Positions 9,109-16,797 of a stretch of 36,599 nt of DNA are shown in pieces; position 1 is the stretch's first letter, and each line of letters opens with the position of its first letter. Position numbers and translations under genes: made by a program. The notes beneath the pieces were generated by a model. That model was not told the origin of the DNA and did not search any database. It saw only the letters and a program-made list of their open reading frames with translations. The DNA comes from Bacilli bacterium (GTDB lineage: Bacteria > Bacillota_I > Bacilli_A > RF39 > UBA660), in assembly GCA_017405445.1 (NCBI GenBank), contig JAFRAK010000029.1, positions 1 through 36,599 of the forward strand. Reading direction: 5' to 3'.

Positions 9109-9508
9109 ATTTCGTAATGGGTCTTATGATACATTCTTCTTCTGTTATTGCGATTTCATAATAATCAAAGACAAGTATTTCAGTATCTTTTTCTTTTCTT
9201 TTCTTTGTTGCATACTTTCTCCAATCATTAATGGATACTAATTCTTTTTCAAATGCTTCTTTCATGGATAAGTTTTCTGCATCTACTGTACGAAAGACTG
9301 TTTCATCCATTTTTAAATGATCAATATAAATATCATGATTGTCGAGTCTTCCAACATATTCTTTTCCTCTAGTTTCATCTATTGTAATTACTAAAAGATG
9401 ACTTACTCCATTAGAATTATATTGTTCTTTAAACGCATATTTTATTAAAGCAAATAATCCAATTCCTATTAATATAAATATTATAACTATTCCTAATCCT
9501 TTTTTCAT
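9107..9508 (-). CDS. Membrane-anchored protein of unknown function
   Basis: 133 residues. Residues 4-25 form a single hydrophobic helix after MKKG, consistent with a membrane anchor and an extracytoplasmic remainder; no lipobox Cys is present. The rest is a charged alpha/beta-like domain (LLVITIDETRG, then a basic stretch KKRKEKD near residue 104). The start ATG has AAAGGAAAT upstream. The gene stands alone between two terminators, with a TATAAT at 9571-9576 as its probable -10. I do not recognise a family. Confidence 0.75.
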   Translation of the reverse strand: MKKGLGIVIIFILIGIGLFALIKYAFKEQYNSNGVSHLLVITIDETRGKEYVGRLDNHDIYIDHLKMDETVFRTVDAENLSMKEAFEKELVSINDWRKYATKKRKEKDTEILVFDYYEIAITEEECIIRPITK

Positions 9509-9570
9509 ATATTATTTCCTTTCTTAATTCTTACCGAAAATATTACCTATATCTATTTTACAAAAAAATT

Positions 9571-9576
9571 ATTATA
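9571..9576 (-). promoter_or_regulatory. Probable -10 box for the gene at 9107-9508
   Basis: Perfect TATAAT on the minus strand about 60 bases before the start codon and just after the upstream terminator. No good -35 is visible at 17 bases. Confidence 0.4.
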
Positions 9577-9609
9577 AAATAAAGTACTCTGTCCAATTGT
9601 TTTTATCAT

Positions 9610-9637
9610 AAAAAAAGACTATTATCTAGTCTTTTTT
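9610..9637 (-). terminator. Terminator of the ATP-grasp gene, containing the stop codon
   Basis: AAAAAAGACTA pairs with TAGTCTTTTTT across a 5-base loop that contains the TAA stop (9622-9624); the 3' arm is itself T-rich. The last codons of the gene therefore form the 5' arm. It belongs to the GACTA-core family seen at five other places. Confidence 0.8.
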
Positions 9638-10671
9638 AATTTTAGTGATAAAGCTGTAGCACGAATTCTTCCATCTGCTTCTAATCTATCTTCTTTTGTA
9701 ATATAACTCATGCCTTGTCTTTTTGAATAATCTCCCAACATTGGTTTACTATGATATTCTAATAAATACCATTTTTCTTTTTCTTGATCATAGATATAAT
9801 CAAAGCCACAAATAATACCCAATTCCGGTTCAAATTCTTCATTAATATCTTGTGATGCTGATACAACTCTATCAAACTTCTCAGAATTAATATCATGCTT
9901 TTCTAATAATTCTTTTTCAAATTTACGATAATTTGTATCTCCAATTAAAATGTTTTTACCACCTGATAATGTGTTTGATACAATTGATTTTGTACTTAAT
10001 GGATATACATCATATAATAAATGTCCTAGTAATGTTGTATCATCTTTATATCTATCTTGAGCTTTATATTTTAATGCTGCATAAAGTAAATCATTAGATG
10101 ATGAAGTTAATACTCTTATTGTAGTATTATAATCAGATGGTGTATTAATATATTCTTGAATGACAAAGTTATCATTTATATAGTTTTTATAATTAATTAG
10201 GTATTTTTTATCAGATGATTCTATTGGATTAAAACGATAGATTTTTTTGTTCATTAATTGAGTACAAGTTTTAATTAAGTTTTCATAATCCTTTTCTGTT
10301 TCAATCAAGAATTTTTCTCTTCCTCCATTTTGATTTTCATTTTTGAATACAAATGGAAGTGTATATTGATGATTTATTAAATCTTCATAATTAAATTTTA
10401 CTGTTTTTGGTTTTACTATTTCTTTTGCTTCTAATGAACTTTCAATTTTTTGATTAACTTTATCTCTATAATCTTCAAAAGAATAACTTCCATATGTTTG
10501 TCTAAGACCTGTTACATAGATTGTTTTAGAATCTCTATCTTTAATATTTTGAATTAATTTATATCCTTTTGACATTAAAGATAAATAAAGTTTTGGATCT
10601 GTTTCCATCTTTAAATAAAGTGTTTCTCCTCTAGATGATGGTAATTCATTATAATTAATAATTCTTTCCAT
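9622..10671 (-). CDS. ATP-grasp fold ligase-like protein
   Basis: 349 residues with ATP-grasp hallmarks. FVFKNENQNGG (107-117) is the ATP-binding lysine and glycine-rich loop; VIQEYINTPSDYNTTIRV (170-187) matches the adenine-binding hinge and following Arg; GFDYI (289-293) and YLLEYHSKP (302-310) give the Mg-binding acidic residues. Such enzymes join a carboxylate to an amine or thiol through an acyl phosphate; the substrates here are unknown. The N-terminal 90 residues are not recognisable. It has its own promoter (TTGAAA, 17 bases, TATAAT) and ribosome site GAAGGGG, and lies divergent from 10826-11869. It could be an amino-acid ligase or a peptide-modifying enzyme; no precursor peptide was found nearby. 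Confidence 0.75.
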   Translation of the reverse strand: MERIINYNELPSSRGETLYLKMETDPKLYLSLMSKGYKLIQNIKDRDSKTIYVTGLRQTYGSYSFEDYRDKVNQKIESSLEAKEIVKPKTVKFNYEDLINHQYTLPFVFKNENQNGGREKFLIETEKDYENLIKTCTQLMNKKIYRFNPIESSDKKYLINYKNYINDNFVIQEYINTPSDYNTTIRVLTSSSNDLLYAALKYKAQDRYKDDTTLLGHLLYDVYPLSTKSIVSNTLSGGKNILIGDTNYRKFEKELLEKHDINSEKFDRVVSASQDINEEFEPELGIICGFDYIYDQEKEKWYLLEYHSKPMLGDYSKRQGMSYITKEDRLEADGRIRATALSLKLKKTR

Positions 10672-10697
10672 AATACCCCTTCTTTTTTACAGGCTAT

Positions 10698-10726
10698 ATT
10701 ATATCATAGAATCGTTCTTTTTTCAA
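10698..10726 (-). promoter_or_regulatory. Promoter of the ATP-grasp gene
   Basis: -35 TTGAAA (10721-10726) and -10 TATAAT (10698-10703) with a 17-base spacer, on the minus strand, 27 bases before the start codon. Confidence 0.75.
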
Positions 10727-10731
10727 GGATA

Positions 10732-10750
10732 AAGACTAGTTTCTAGCCTT
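10732..10750 (-). other. Hairpin between divergent promoters
   Basis: On minus-strand RNA AAGGCUAG pairs completely with CUAGUCUU (one G-U) around AAA; the plus-strand RNA has an A-C mismatch. It resembles the GACTA terminators but has only three T after it and sits upstream of both promoters, where no gene ends. It is perhaps a relic of a removed gene or an antisense terminator. Confidence 0.4.
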
Positions 10751-10801
10751 ATTTTTCATTTTATGAATTGTTTTTCCTCACTATTCTTTTTTTATTTTGT
10801 T

Positions 10802-10810
10802 TGATATAAT
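10802..10810 (+). promoter_or_regulatory. Extended -10 promoter of the plus-strand gene
   Basis: TGATATAAT, i.e. TGn plus a perfect TATAAT. No recognisable -35. The predicted start near 10817 would leave a leader of only about 9 nt. Confidence 0.6.
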
Positions 10811-10825
10811 GATTATGGTGATAAT

Positions 10826-11869
10826 ATGTTTACAATCTATCAAAAATGTGAAAAATCTATTGATAATTTGTATGGAATAAAAGAGATTAAAGAACCTGAA
10901 AATCTTGATGAAGCTTTTTTATTATGTTTAACTGCTCAAGAAACTAATAAAAAATCTGTGTTTGGAGTAATTAGAGAAGGTGCTCAAGCGGCAAGAGTAC
11001 GTACTTCACAAGAACTTGCTGGTGGATTTAAAATTGAGGAAATGCCTATAGCGTTTTTAGGCGCATATTATGATAAAAAGGATGATTCTAAGACAGATTT
11101 ATTAGATGATTTTATCTATCCATATTTAAAAAAAGGAAATAATCTAGAAGGTATGATGAAACGTGCACGTATGATGAATTTTTTTACTTACTGTGATGCG
11201 ACTAAAGTTTATGTTAATTTAGAAGAACGTTTAAAAGATAAACTTAAAGAAGATGGATTAACAGATCAAGATGTTAAAAATATCTTATCGCAAATTGGAG
11301 TTATTTCTATTGCATCGAAAGTAGACATTTCAAATTTATATGCCAATACTGTATTATTTAAAGATTGTAATGATCGTGAAGTCTATGATTATATTTCAAA
11401 AAAAGCATTGAAGCAAATGGAACGTATCTCAAGAGAGACCATTATTGGAAATTTAAATAGTGAGGGAAATGTTCATACTTATGTTTATAATGGAAGTGGA
11501 GAACATGAATTAAAAGAATACTTAAAAGATGTTAATATTGTTAAAAGTTCATTATGTGCAGCAGTTGCTACATTACTGGAAAACTCTATAATGAATAAAA
11601 ATAGTGAAGAGTTAATTCCTCTTACTGGTAAGCAAATGTTACAAACAATCATCCGTTATAATGGTGAATTTAGAGGAACAGATGAATATTTAGAAAAACT
11701 CGATCAGGAATTATCTTATGGAGGAGTACCTAGATACACGGAAAAAGAACATGAAATATTATGTGATTTAGAAGCATCTTATAAAGATCTTGCTAATAGA
11801 AAAAGCAATGAATTAAATGATATGTTTAATCATCCAGAAGAGTTACAAGAATATGAAATTGTAAAATAA
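10826..11869 (+). CDS. Conserved-looking soluble protein of unknown function
   Basis: 347 residues, the only convincing plus-strand gene. There are no membrane segments or signal peptide. The composition is alpha-helical and charged, with motifs such as GVIREGAQAARVRTS (residues 47-61) and YNGSGEHELKEYL (around 220-232), but I recognise no catalytic signature. The transcript appears to start about 9 nt before the ATG, with GGTGA as a weak ribosome site, so initiation may be near-leaderless. It is divergent from the ATP-grasp gene and convergent with 11895-12566, sharing a bidirectional terminator. Orientation against all neighbours suggests an independent transcription unit. Confidence 0.8.
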   Translation: MFTIYQKCEKSIDNLYGIKEIKEPENLDEAFLLCLTAQETNKKSVFGVIREGAQAARVRTSQELAGGFKIEEMPIAFLGAYYDKKDDSKTDLLDDFIYPYLKKGNNLEGMMKRARMMNFFTYCDATKVYVNLEERLKDKLKEDGLTDQDVKNILSQIGVISIASKVDISNLYANTVLFKDCNDREVYDYISKKALKQMERISRETIIGNLNSEGNVHTYVYNGSGEHELKEYLKDVNIVKSSLCAAVATLLENSIMNKNSEELIPLTGKQMLQTIIRYNGEFRGTDEYLEKLDQELSYGGVPRYTEKEHEILCDLEASYKDLANRKSNELNDMFNHPEELQEYEIVK

Positions 11870-11896
11870 AAAAAGACTAGTTTATCTAGTCTTTTT
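11868..11896. terminator. Bidirectional terminator between convergent genes
   Basis: AAAAGACTAG pairs with CTAGTCTTTT around TTTAT; A-run and T-run flank both sides. It begins at the plus-gene stop and overlaps the minus-gene stop (11895-11897), serving both genes. Confidence 0.85.
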
Positions 11897-12566
11897 ATAG
11901 TGTTTTCTGTTTTGACAGTTCTTTTTCTTTTACCTCTATTTTAATACCTTCAAAATATGGAGTATCTTGATCAAAATAGTACCCTACTCTATGAACTCCT
12001 CCAATATATTTAAAGTCTTGTACTTCGTAGTTTGTTTGTTTTAACATATTATTAAAAATATATTTTAAATCTGCATCCGTTAATTTTGTTGCCACATCTT
12101 TTTTTATTCCATCATCATTATAATGATCTATTCTATAAAAAGTTATTTCTGGTTCATCATTTAATAATAATTCTGTCTCTACTGTAACCTTATAATCTTT
12201 TCCTTCACTATAAAAATTTATGATTGCTTGATTCACTTCATCTGGATTCATAAAAAATACATTATTTTCAACTTTAATATTATCAGTTGGTTCTTTCCAT
12301 TTGCCCTCAAGTAATAGATTATTATAAGAGTCTATGATTTCTTCTCTACTCCAACATTTATCTACTACATTTTCTACAAAATAGAATACATCTTCTAAAG
12401 TATAAAAATTATATTTTAATTCTTTCCTATTTTCATCAACTACTGTAACATGATAAAAAATGTAGTCATCGTTTTTTAGTACGTCAATAGTTACATGAAA
12501 TTTTAGCAATGAAATACTTAACTCATTTTCTTTAATATACCAGTGATCTTTTTTAATTTTTTTCAT
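11895..12566 (-). CDS. Hypothetical cytoplasmic protein
   Basis: 223 residues with no signal peptide or membrane helix. It is rich in aromatic and acidic residues with alternating beta-strand patterns (WYIKENELSISLLKF; YKVTVETELLL). The arrangement hints at two similar alpha/beta halves, but I recognise no family. The start ATG has AAGGAGT 7 bases upstream; this site lies in the 18-base space after the rhodanese gene, so it is the last gene of the block that starts upstream. Confidence 0.7.
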   Translation of the reverse strand: MKKIKKDHWYIKENELSISLLKFHVTIDVLKNDDYIFYHVTVVDENRKELKYNFYTLEDVFYFVENVVDKCWSREEIIDSYNNLLLEGKWKEPTDNIKVENNVFFMNPDEVNQAIINFYSEGKDYKVTVETELLLNDEPEITFYRIDHYNDDGIKKDVATKLTDADLKYIFNNMLKQTNYEVQDFKYIGGVHRVGYYFDQDTPYFEGIKIEVKEKELSKQKTL

Positions 12567-12584
12567 ATATACTCCTTAGTCTCC

Positions 12585-12923
12585 CTATTCTTTTTCTAAA
12601 TCTATTGAATCGAACGCTCCTAAGTCTAATACATCATAACCCAATTCTTTTAATATCAAATAGGCTCTATTACTTCTTACTCCACTCTTACAATATACTA
12701 ATATTGTTTTTGATTTATCTAACTCAATATTATTATCAATTTCATCAACTGGAATATTAATTGCTTTTTTTATGTGAGATTCTATATATTCAGAATTTGT
12801 TCTAACATCAACAATAATATAATTATCCTTTTCAATAATCTTCTCTAGTTCTGTTTTTTCTTTTTTAGTACATCCTACTATAAAACATAAACCTATGATT
12901 AATAATACTAATATTTTTTTCAT
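12585..12923 (-). CDS. Rhodanese-domain lipoprotein
   Basis: 112 residues. The N-terminal hydrophobic stretch ends in the lipobox FIVGC (Cys 18), so the protein is likely lipid-anchored outside the membrane. A single rhodanese domain follows: IIVDVRTNSEY (residues 36-46) and the active-site loop VYCKSGVRS with Cys 78. Single-domain rhodaneses move sulfur or handle persulfides; the extracytoplasmic location suggests a thiol-redox or sulfide role, which is inference. The ATG overlaps the stop of the GNAT gene by one base (TAATG at 12921-12925), so translation is coupled. Confidence 0.88.
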   Translation of the reverse strand: MKKILVLLIIGLCFIVGCTKKEKTELEKIIEKDNYIIVDVRTNSEYIESHIKKAINIPVDEIDNNIELDKSKTILVYCKSGVRSNRAYLILKELGYDVLDLGAFDSIDLEKE

Positions 12924-13669
12924 TATACTCTTCCTTTTGCTTTTAATGCATCAAAAATAAAATCTTCTCTTGCCAAATCATTTTTCTTAACATCATAATC
13001 TGGTAACATTTGAAAGTCTTTTTGTGTGTATGCACTTGATTTCTTTTTAAAGAATACAATCTCTACTGTTGAATGATCTGTTCCATCAAAACCAAATCCT
13101 TCACTCACTTCTTTAAATCCTAAACTGTGATATAGGTTTTTAGCAGGTAAATTATGCATTAAGCAATCAAATCCAATCTCATCAAATCCTGCTTCATGCA
13201 TTTGTTCTATAAAATAGGTTAACATTCTTTTACCTATATTGTTACTACGATATTCTACATCGACTGATACATTTACTAAATACATATATTTTTTCTTTTG
13301 TACTTCTTCAATTATTTCTTCTACATAATGTTCTATTGTGAATTTATAGTGGTCATTTACTGATTTTAATTTTGAATAATCATAATCTAGATCTGTTGTT
13401 GGATCTATTGCACAAACAACACCAACTATTTTATTCTTTTCAAAGTCATATGCAACATAGCAATTCTCATAATGATAGATAAATCCCGGTTTTTGCATTT
13501 CTCTTACTAATACCTTTACAGCTTCGTTAATATCATCATTAAACCAAAATGGATAAATATATGGATCTGTCTCGTATAATAATTTTGCAATTTCTTCCAT
13601 ATTATCATCTTTTTTTGCTCTTCTTAATATGATATCTTCAAAACCGACTTTATAATCTTTCTTTACCAA
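12923..13669 (-). CDS. GNAT-family N-acetyltransferase
   Basis: 248 residues. The GNAT core is visible: beta-4 VNVSVDVEYRSNNIGKRML carries the acetyl-CoA pyrophosphate loop (R-S-N-N-I-G-K), followed by FDEIGFDCLMHNLPAKNLYHSLGFKEV, the usual beta-5/beta-6 pair ending in YxxLGF. The N-terminal stretch (IILRRAKKDDNMEEI) is the standard first strand and helix. It probably acetylates a small amine or an N-terminus. The start is TTG (13667-13669) with GAGGTG 7 bases upstream; no ATG fits. It lies downstream of NUDIX with a 103-base gap that has no terminator, and is coupled to the rhodanese gene. Confidence 0.88.
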   Translation of the reverse strand: MVKKDYKVGFEDIILRRAKKDDNMEEIAKLLYETDPYIYPFWFNDDINEAVKVLVREMQKPGFIYHYENCYVAYDFEKNKIVGVVCAIDPTTDLDYDYSKLKSVNDHYKFTIEHYVEEIIEEVQKKKYMYLVNVSVDVEYRSNNIGKRMLTYFIEQMHEAGFDEIGFDCLMHNLPAKNLYHSLGFKEVSEGFGFDGTDHSTVEIVFFKKKSSAYTQKDFQMLPDYDVKKNDLAREDFIFDALKAKGRV

Positions 13670-13772
13670 AACTATTCACCTCTACTACTTTATCATCTAC
13701 ATAACTGGATTTTTCTTCGTACTTACTGCGGCTAAAAGGGCAATAAGTCTAGCCAATGGTACTTGATATGGT
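13650..13772 (-). other. Intergenic stretch with an orphan open frame
   Basis: The 103 bases between the NUDIX stop and the GNAT start are richer in G and C than other gaps. On the minus strand a 32-codon frame (13650-13748) contains TYCPFSRSKYEEK and runs past the GNAT start without an ATG, while another frame reads RPYQVPLARLIALLAAV after the NUDIX stop. This may be a decayed gene or a structured spacer. No terminator is seen, so the operon probably reads through. Confidence 0.25.
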
Positions 13773-14207
13773 CTACACTATCTTTTCATCTAAACTAATG
13801 TACTCTTTATTGAGTGCTTTTATTATAAGATTTTGTCCTAGTAAGTCTACGTTATATATTTCACTTAAAGGCAGTTTTCTTACTTCGTAATAGTTGTTTG
13901 GATTGTTTTGTTCTTTTTCTTCTCCACCTAATATAGGAGTTCCTTCTACAATACTACAATCAAAATAATATTCTACTGCAGTATCTGTTTCTCTTTTTCC
14001 AACATATCCTCTTACTATAACATCTACACTAAGTTCTTCTTTTAATTCTCGAATTACACTCTCTTCTATGGATTCATTTTCTTCTAATCCTCCTCCAGGA
14101 AGAGAATAATATTCCATTATTTTGTTATTTTTAAGTTTTCTTCTAAATAATGTAATCAAGTTATTATCTTCTATAATGACTCCTCTTGAACTTACTCTTT
14201 TATCCAT
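13773..14207 (-). CDS. NUDIX hydrolase
   Basis: 144 residues. The Nudix box fits Gx5Ex7REUxEE: Gly 39, Glu 45, Arg 53, Glu 54, Glu 57, Glu 58 (segment GGGLEENESIEESVIREL, then KEEL); the usual Gly after EE-x is Ser 60. Such enzymes hydrolyse nucleoside diphosphates linked to another group, such as (d)NTPs, nucleotide sugars or CoA. It overlaps the GtrB-like gene by 8 bases, so it is co-translated with the glycan genes; a role in nucleotide-sugar turnover is possible but unproven. Ribosome site AGAGGAAAAG precedes the ATG. Confidence 0.9.
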   Translation of the reverse strand: MDKRVSSRGVIIEDNNLITLFRRKLKNNKIMEYYSLPGGGLEENESIEESVIRELKEELSVDVIVRGYVGKRETDTAVEYYFDCSIVEGTPILGGEEKEQNNPNNYYEVRKLPLSEIYNVDLLGQNLIIKALNKEYISLDEKIV

Positions 14208-15159
14208 TCTTTTCCTCTAGGTTTTCTGAAACAATAAATCTAGGTCTATGTTTTGTTTCATTATACATTTTACCGATGTATTCTCCAATGATTCCAACAC
14301 TGATCATTTGAAGTCCTCCAATAAACCAAATGGAAATAGATAGGAATGTCCAACCACTTACTGTATTACCTTGTAGATGTCTTACTAAGGAATATATCAT
14401 AATACCAATACTAACAAGTAATATTAAGAATCCTAATGTACAAATAAATCTTAGTGGTTTTACAGAAAATGAAGTGATTCCATCCCAGGCAAAATTAAGC
14501 ATTTTCTTTAAAGGATATTTTGATTCTCCCGCAAAACGTTCAGCTCTTTCGTAATAGACTACATCTGATTTAAATCCAACAAGCGGAAACATTCCTCTTA
14601 AGAAAAGATTTACTTCTTTATAATTTTCAAATTCGTCTAATACTCTTTTTGATGTAAGGCGATAGTCTGCATGATTATAAACACAATCTACTCCTAAGAA
14701 TTTCATAAATTTATAAAATCCTTCAGCAGTAAATCTTTTAAAGAAAGTATCTGTTTTTCTCGCACTTCTTACTCCGTAGACAATATCACAACCTTGTTGG
14801 TATTTTTCCAACATTTCATCAATTGCGTTAATATCATCTTGTAGATCGGCATCCATAGAGATTACTACATCAGCATATTTTTTAGCAGTCATTAATCCTG
14901 CAAGTAAGGCATTTTGATGTCCTCTATTACGGGATAGTGTAATACCTGTAAATAATGTTTCTTTTTCATGAATTTCTTGAATTAGATCCCAAGTTTTATC
15001 TTTTGATCCATCATTTACATACATCACTTTACTTTTATTTGATATTATTTTATTTTTTATTAATTTATTAAATTTTTCTTTTAATCTTTTTGTTGTTTCT
15101 TTTAAAACTTCTTCTTCGTTATAACAAGGTACAACTAAGTATAATATATTATTCTTCAT
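14200..15159 (-). CDS. Polyprenyl-phosphate glycosyltransferase, GtrB/DPM1-like GT2
   Basis: 319 residues. The GT2 catalytic domain covers residues 1-230: LVVPCYNEEEV (8-18), YVNDGSKDKT (47-56) and DADLQDD (103-109), the metal and nucleotide-sugar binding site, then the FAGESKYPLKKM segment characteristic of the GtrB/DPM family. Two C-terminal membrane helices (about 238-260 and 272-295) are followed by IGEYIGKMYNETKHRP. These enzymes load a hexose onto undecaprenyl phosphate at the inner membrane face. Its direct upstream neighbour is a polytopic DUF6056-like protein, the expected partner that would use the lipid-linked sugar outside. Ribosome site TTGGAGGAAAT. Confidence 0.92.
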   Translation of the reverse strand: MKNNILYLVVPCYNEEEVLKETTKRLKEKFNKLIKNKIISNKSKVMYVNDGSKDKTWDLIQEIHEKETLFTGITLSRNRGHQNALLAGLMTAKKYADVVISMDADLQDDINAIDEMLEKYQQGCDIVYGVRSARKTDTFFKRFTAEGFYKFMKFLGVDCVYNHADYRLTSKRVLDEFENYKEVNLFLRGMFPLVGFKSDVVYYERAERFAGESKYPLKKMLNFAWDGITSFSVKPLRFICTLGFLILLVSIGIMIYSLVRHLQGNTVSGWTFLSISIWFIGGLQMISVGIIGEYIGKMYNETKHRPRFIVSENLEEKNG

Positions 15160-15176
15160 TTGATTTCCTCCAATTA

Positions 15177-16796
15177 CTATTCTTTAGCCCTTCCAATTAT
15201 TCTTTTTCCATTTTTCCAAGCATTTGGATCATTAAAATAATATTTTGTAACTTCAATATTAATCCATTCATAGTCTTTAGGGATTTTTCCTTCAATCTCT
15301 ATTGGAATTACCCATCTTTCTATAGATGCGGCATTATAATTATTCTTACTTTCAAGAGTATCTACATAGATGATTGTTTCACCAGCATTTATTTTTTCTT
15401 TAATTGTTGTAACAGTTCTTTCTTCCCATTTCTTTGCTTTATAAGTATCAATAAATGTTGCGCTATATATGATAGACGATAGAATTACCATTATAATAAA
15501 TACTCCTACGTATCCATTCTTTTTTGTTTTTGTAATTCTTTCATATATATAAATAATTGCGGTTATTAAAGTAATACTCATTCCCATATAAGATCTAGGC
15601 CAAGCTGTTGGAGTCATAATATAGGCAGAAACTCCAACTAAGCCTGATAAGACATAAATCAAAGATATATAATTTGTTGTTTTATCTGTATCTTTGAAGA
15701 ATTCTTTTCTATTCCATATTATTGTGAAAATCATTATTAATAATGAGCATCCAAGCAAGACAAGTACTACCCAGAATCTTTTATAGTGAGGATAGAACCA
15801 TTTCAAGAATTCTGCAACGCTTCCAGATAATACATATCCTATAAAAAAGTATAAGCAGCAAATAAATAATGCTGATGCAGTCATCACTAGAAGTGTTTTT
15901 TTACTAATACTCTTTTTTTCTGCAATAACATAGATACAATAAACAACTATTAATATTGTAATTAAAAGAAATATTTTAGAACGAACAATTCCATTGTAGA
16001 ACCATGGACCAGCACCAAAAATAATCTTTTCAATTAATCCACCTGATGTTCCCATTTGACCCATTCTGACAGCATTACCTGGTGAGAAAAAGTTCGTACA
16101 AGAACCTATTACAGAACCAATAAAACAAGTTATAGACCAAATTGGTAATTTTCTTTTTTCAAAGAAATGAAGATAAACAAGTGTTAAAAATAGAAAACAC
16201 AACAACACAATTGAATTTGTTTCAAATCCGTTTCCAGCTACAATACCTAGAATAAATAATAAAATATTATTTTTTAGGTTATCTTTTATTTTGGATTCTT
16301 TTTTTAAAAGATTTGTATAGAAATATATTAAAAGTAATACAAGAAAGAACATCCATAAGTAGATAACTGATCCTATTTGCCAAAAGATTACTTGTCCTAC
16401 AGCTGGTATAAATAACCATGTCATCATAAAGCAGCCAAGTGCAAGATAACCATTTGGTTGTTTATCTTTTTGTACGATTTTATAGATAATATATATTAAT
16501 CCAACATATACAGCTGGATTTATGATGTTATAAATCATTTTTGGGAAATATAATAATAGATAGTTCATAAATGTAGACAAAAATCTGCCTGTCCAAGTAA
16601 GGTAGAATACTTTGCTTCTAGTAAAGGCTCTTAGAATACTAAATTTATCTTCTCCTAACCATACATTATTATAAAAAGCATAATCATCAGCTGCCCATAT
16701 TGTATTTAAATTTATAAAAAACAGTAAGAAATATAATATGATAAATACGGTTATCAAACCTTTTTTACTCTTAAGAAAGTTATTTATTTTTTCCAT
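15177..16796 (-). CDS. Polytopic membrane protein, DUF6056-like (putative GT-C glycosyltransferase)
   Basis: About 540 residues, roughly 11-12 membrane helices. After the first helix comes the sequence AADDYAFYNNVW and then YLTWTGRFLS, an acidic pair plus WxGR signature that I associate from memory with DUF6056 and resembling the first extracytoplasmic loop of GT-C enzymes. The C-terminal 90 residues are soluble. I choose ATG 16796, since AGAGGTG lies right before it; an upstream in-frame ATG at 16829 would overlap the previous gene by 32 bases and lacks a good site. Placed before a GtrB-like gene, it probably transfers lipid-linked sugar to a surface polymer; this role is inference. Confidence 0.8.
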   Translation of the reverse strand: MEKINNFLKSKKGLITVFIILYFLLFFINLNTIWAADDYAFYNNVWLGEDKFSILRAFTRSKVFYLTWTGRFLSTFMNYLLLYFPKMIYNIINPAVYVGLIYIIYKIVQKDKQPNGYLALGCFMMTWLFIPAVGQVIFWQIGSVIYLWMFFLVLLLIYFYTNLLKKESKIKDNLKNNILLFILGIVAGNGFETNSIVLLCFLFLTLVYLHFFEKRKLPIWSITCFIGSVIGSCTNFFSPGNAVRMGQMGTSGGLIEKIIFGAGPWFYNGIVRSKIFLLITILIVVYCIYVIAEKKSISKKTLLVMTASALFICCLYFFIGYVLSGSVAEFLKWFYPHYKRFWVVLVLLGCSLLIMIFTIIWNRKEFFKDTDKTTNYISLIYVLSGLVGVSAYIMTPTAWPRSYMGMSITLITAIIYIYERITKTKKNGYVGVFIIMVILSSIIYSATFIDTYKAKKWEERTVTTIKEKINAGETIIYVDTLESKNNYNAASIERWVIPIEIEGKIPKDYEWINIEVTKYYFNDPNAWKNGKRIIGRAKE

Positions 16797-16797
16797 T

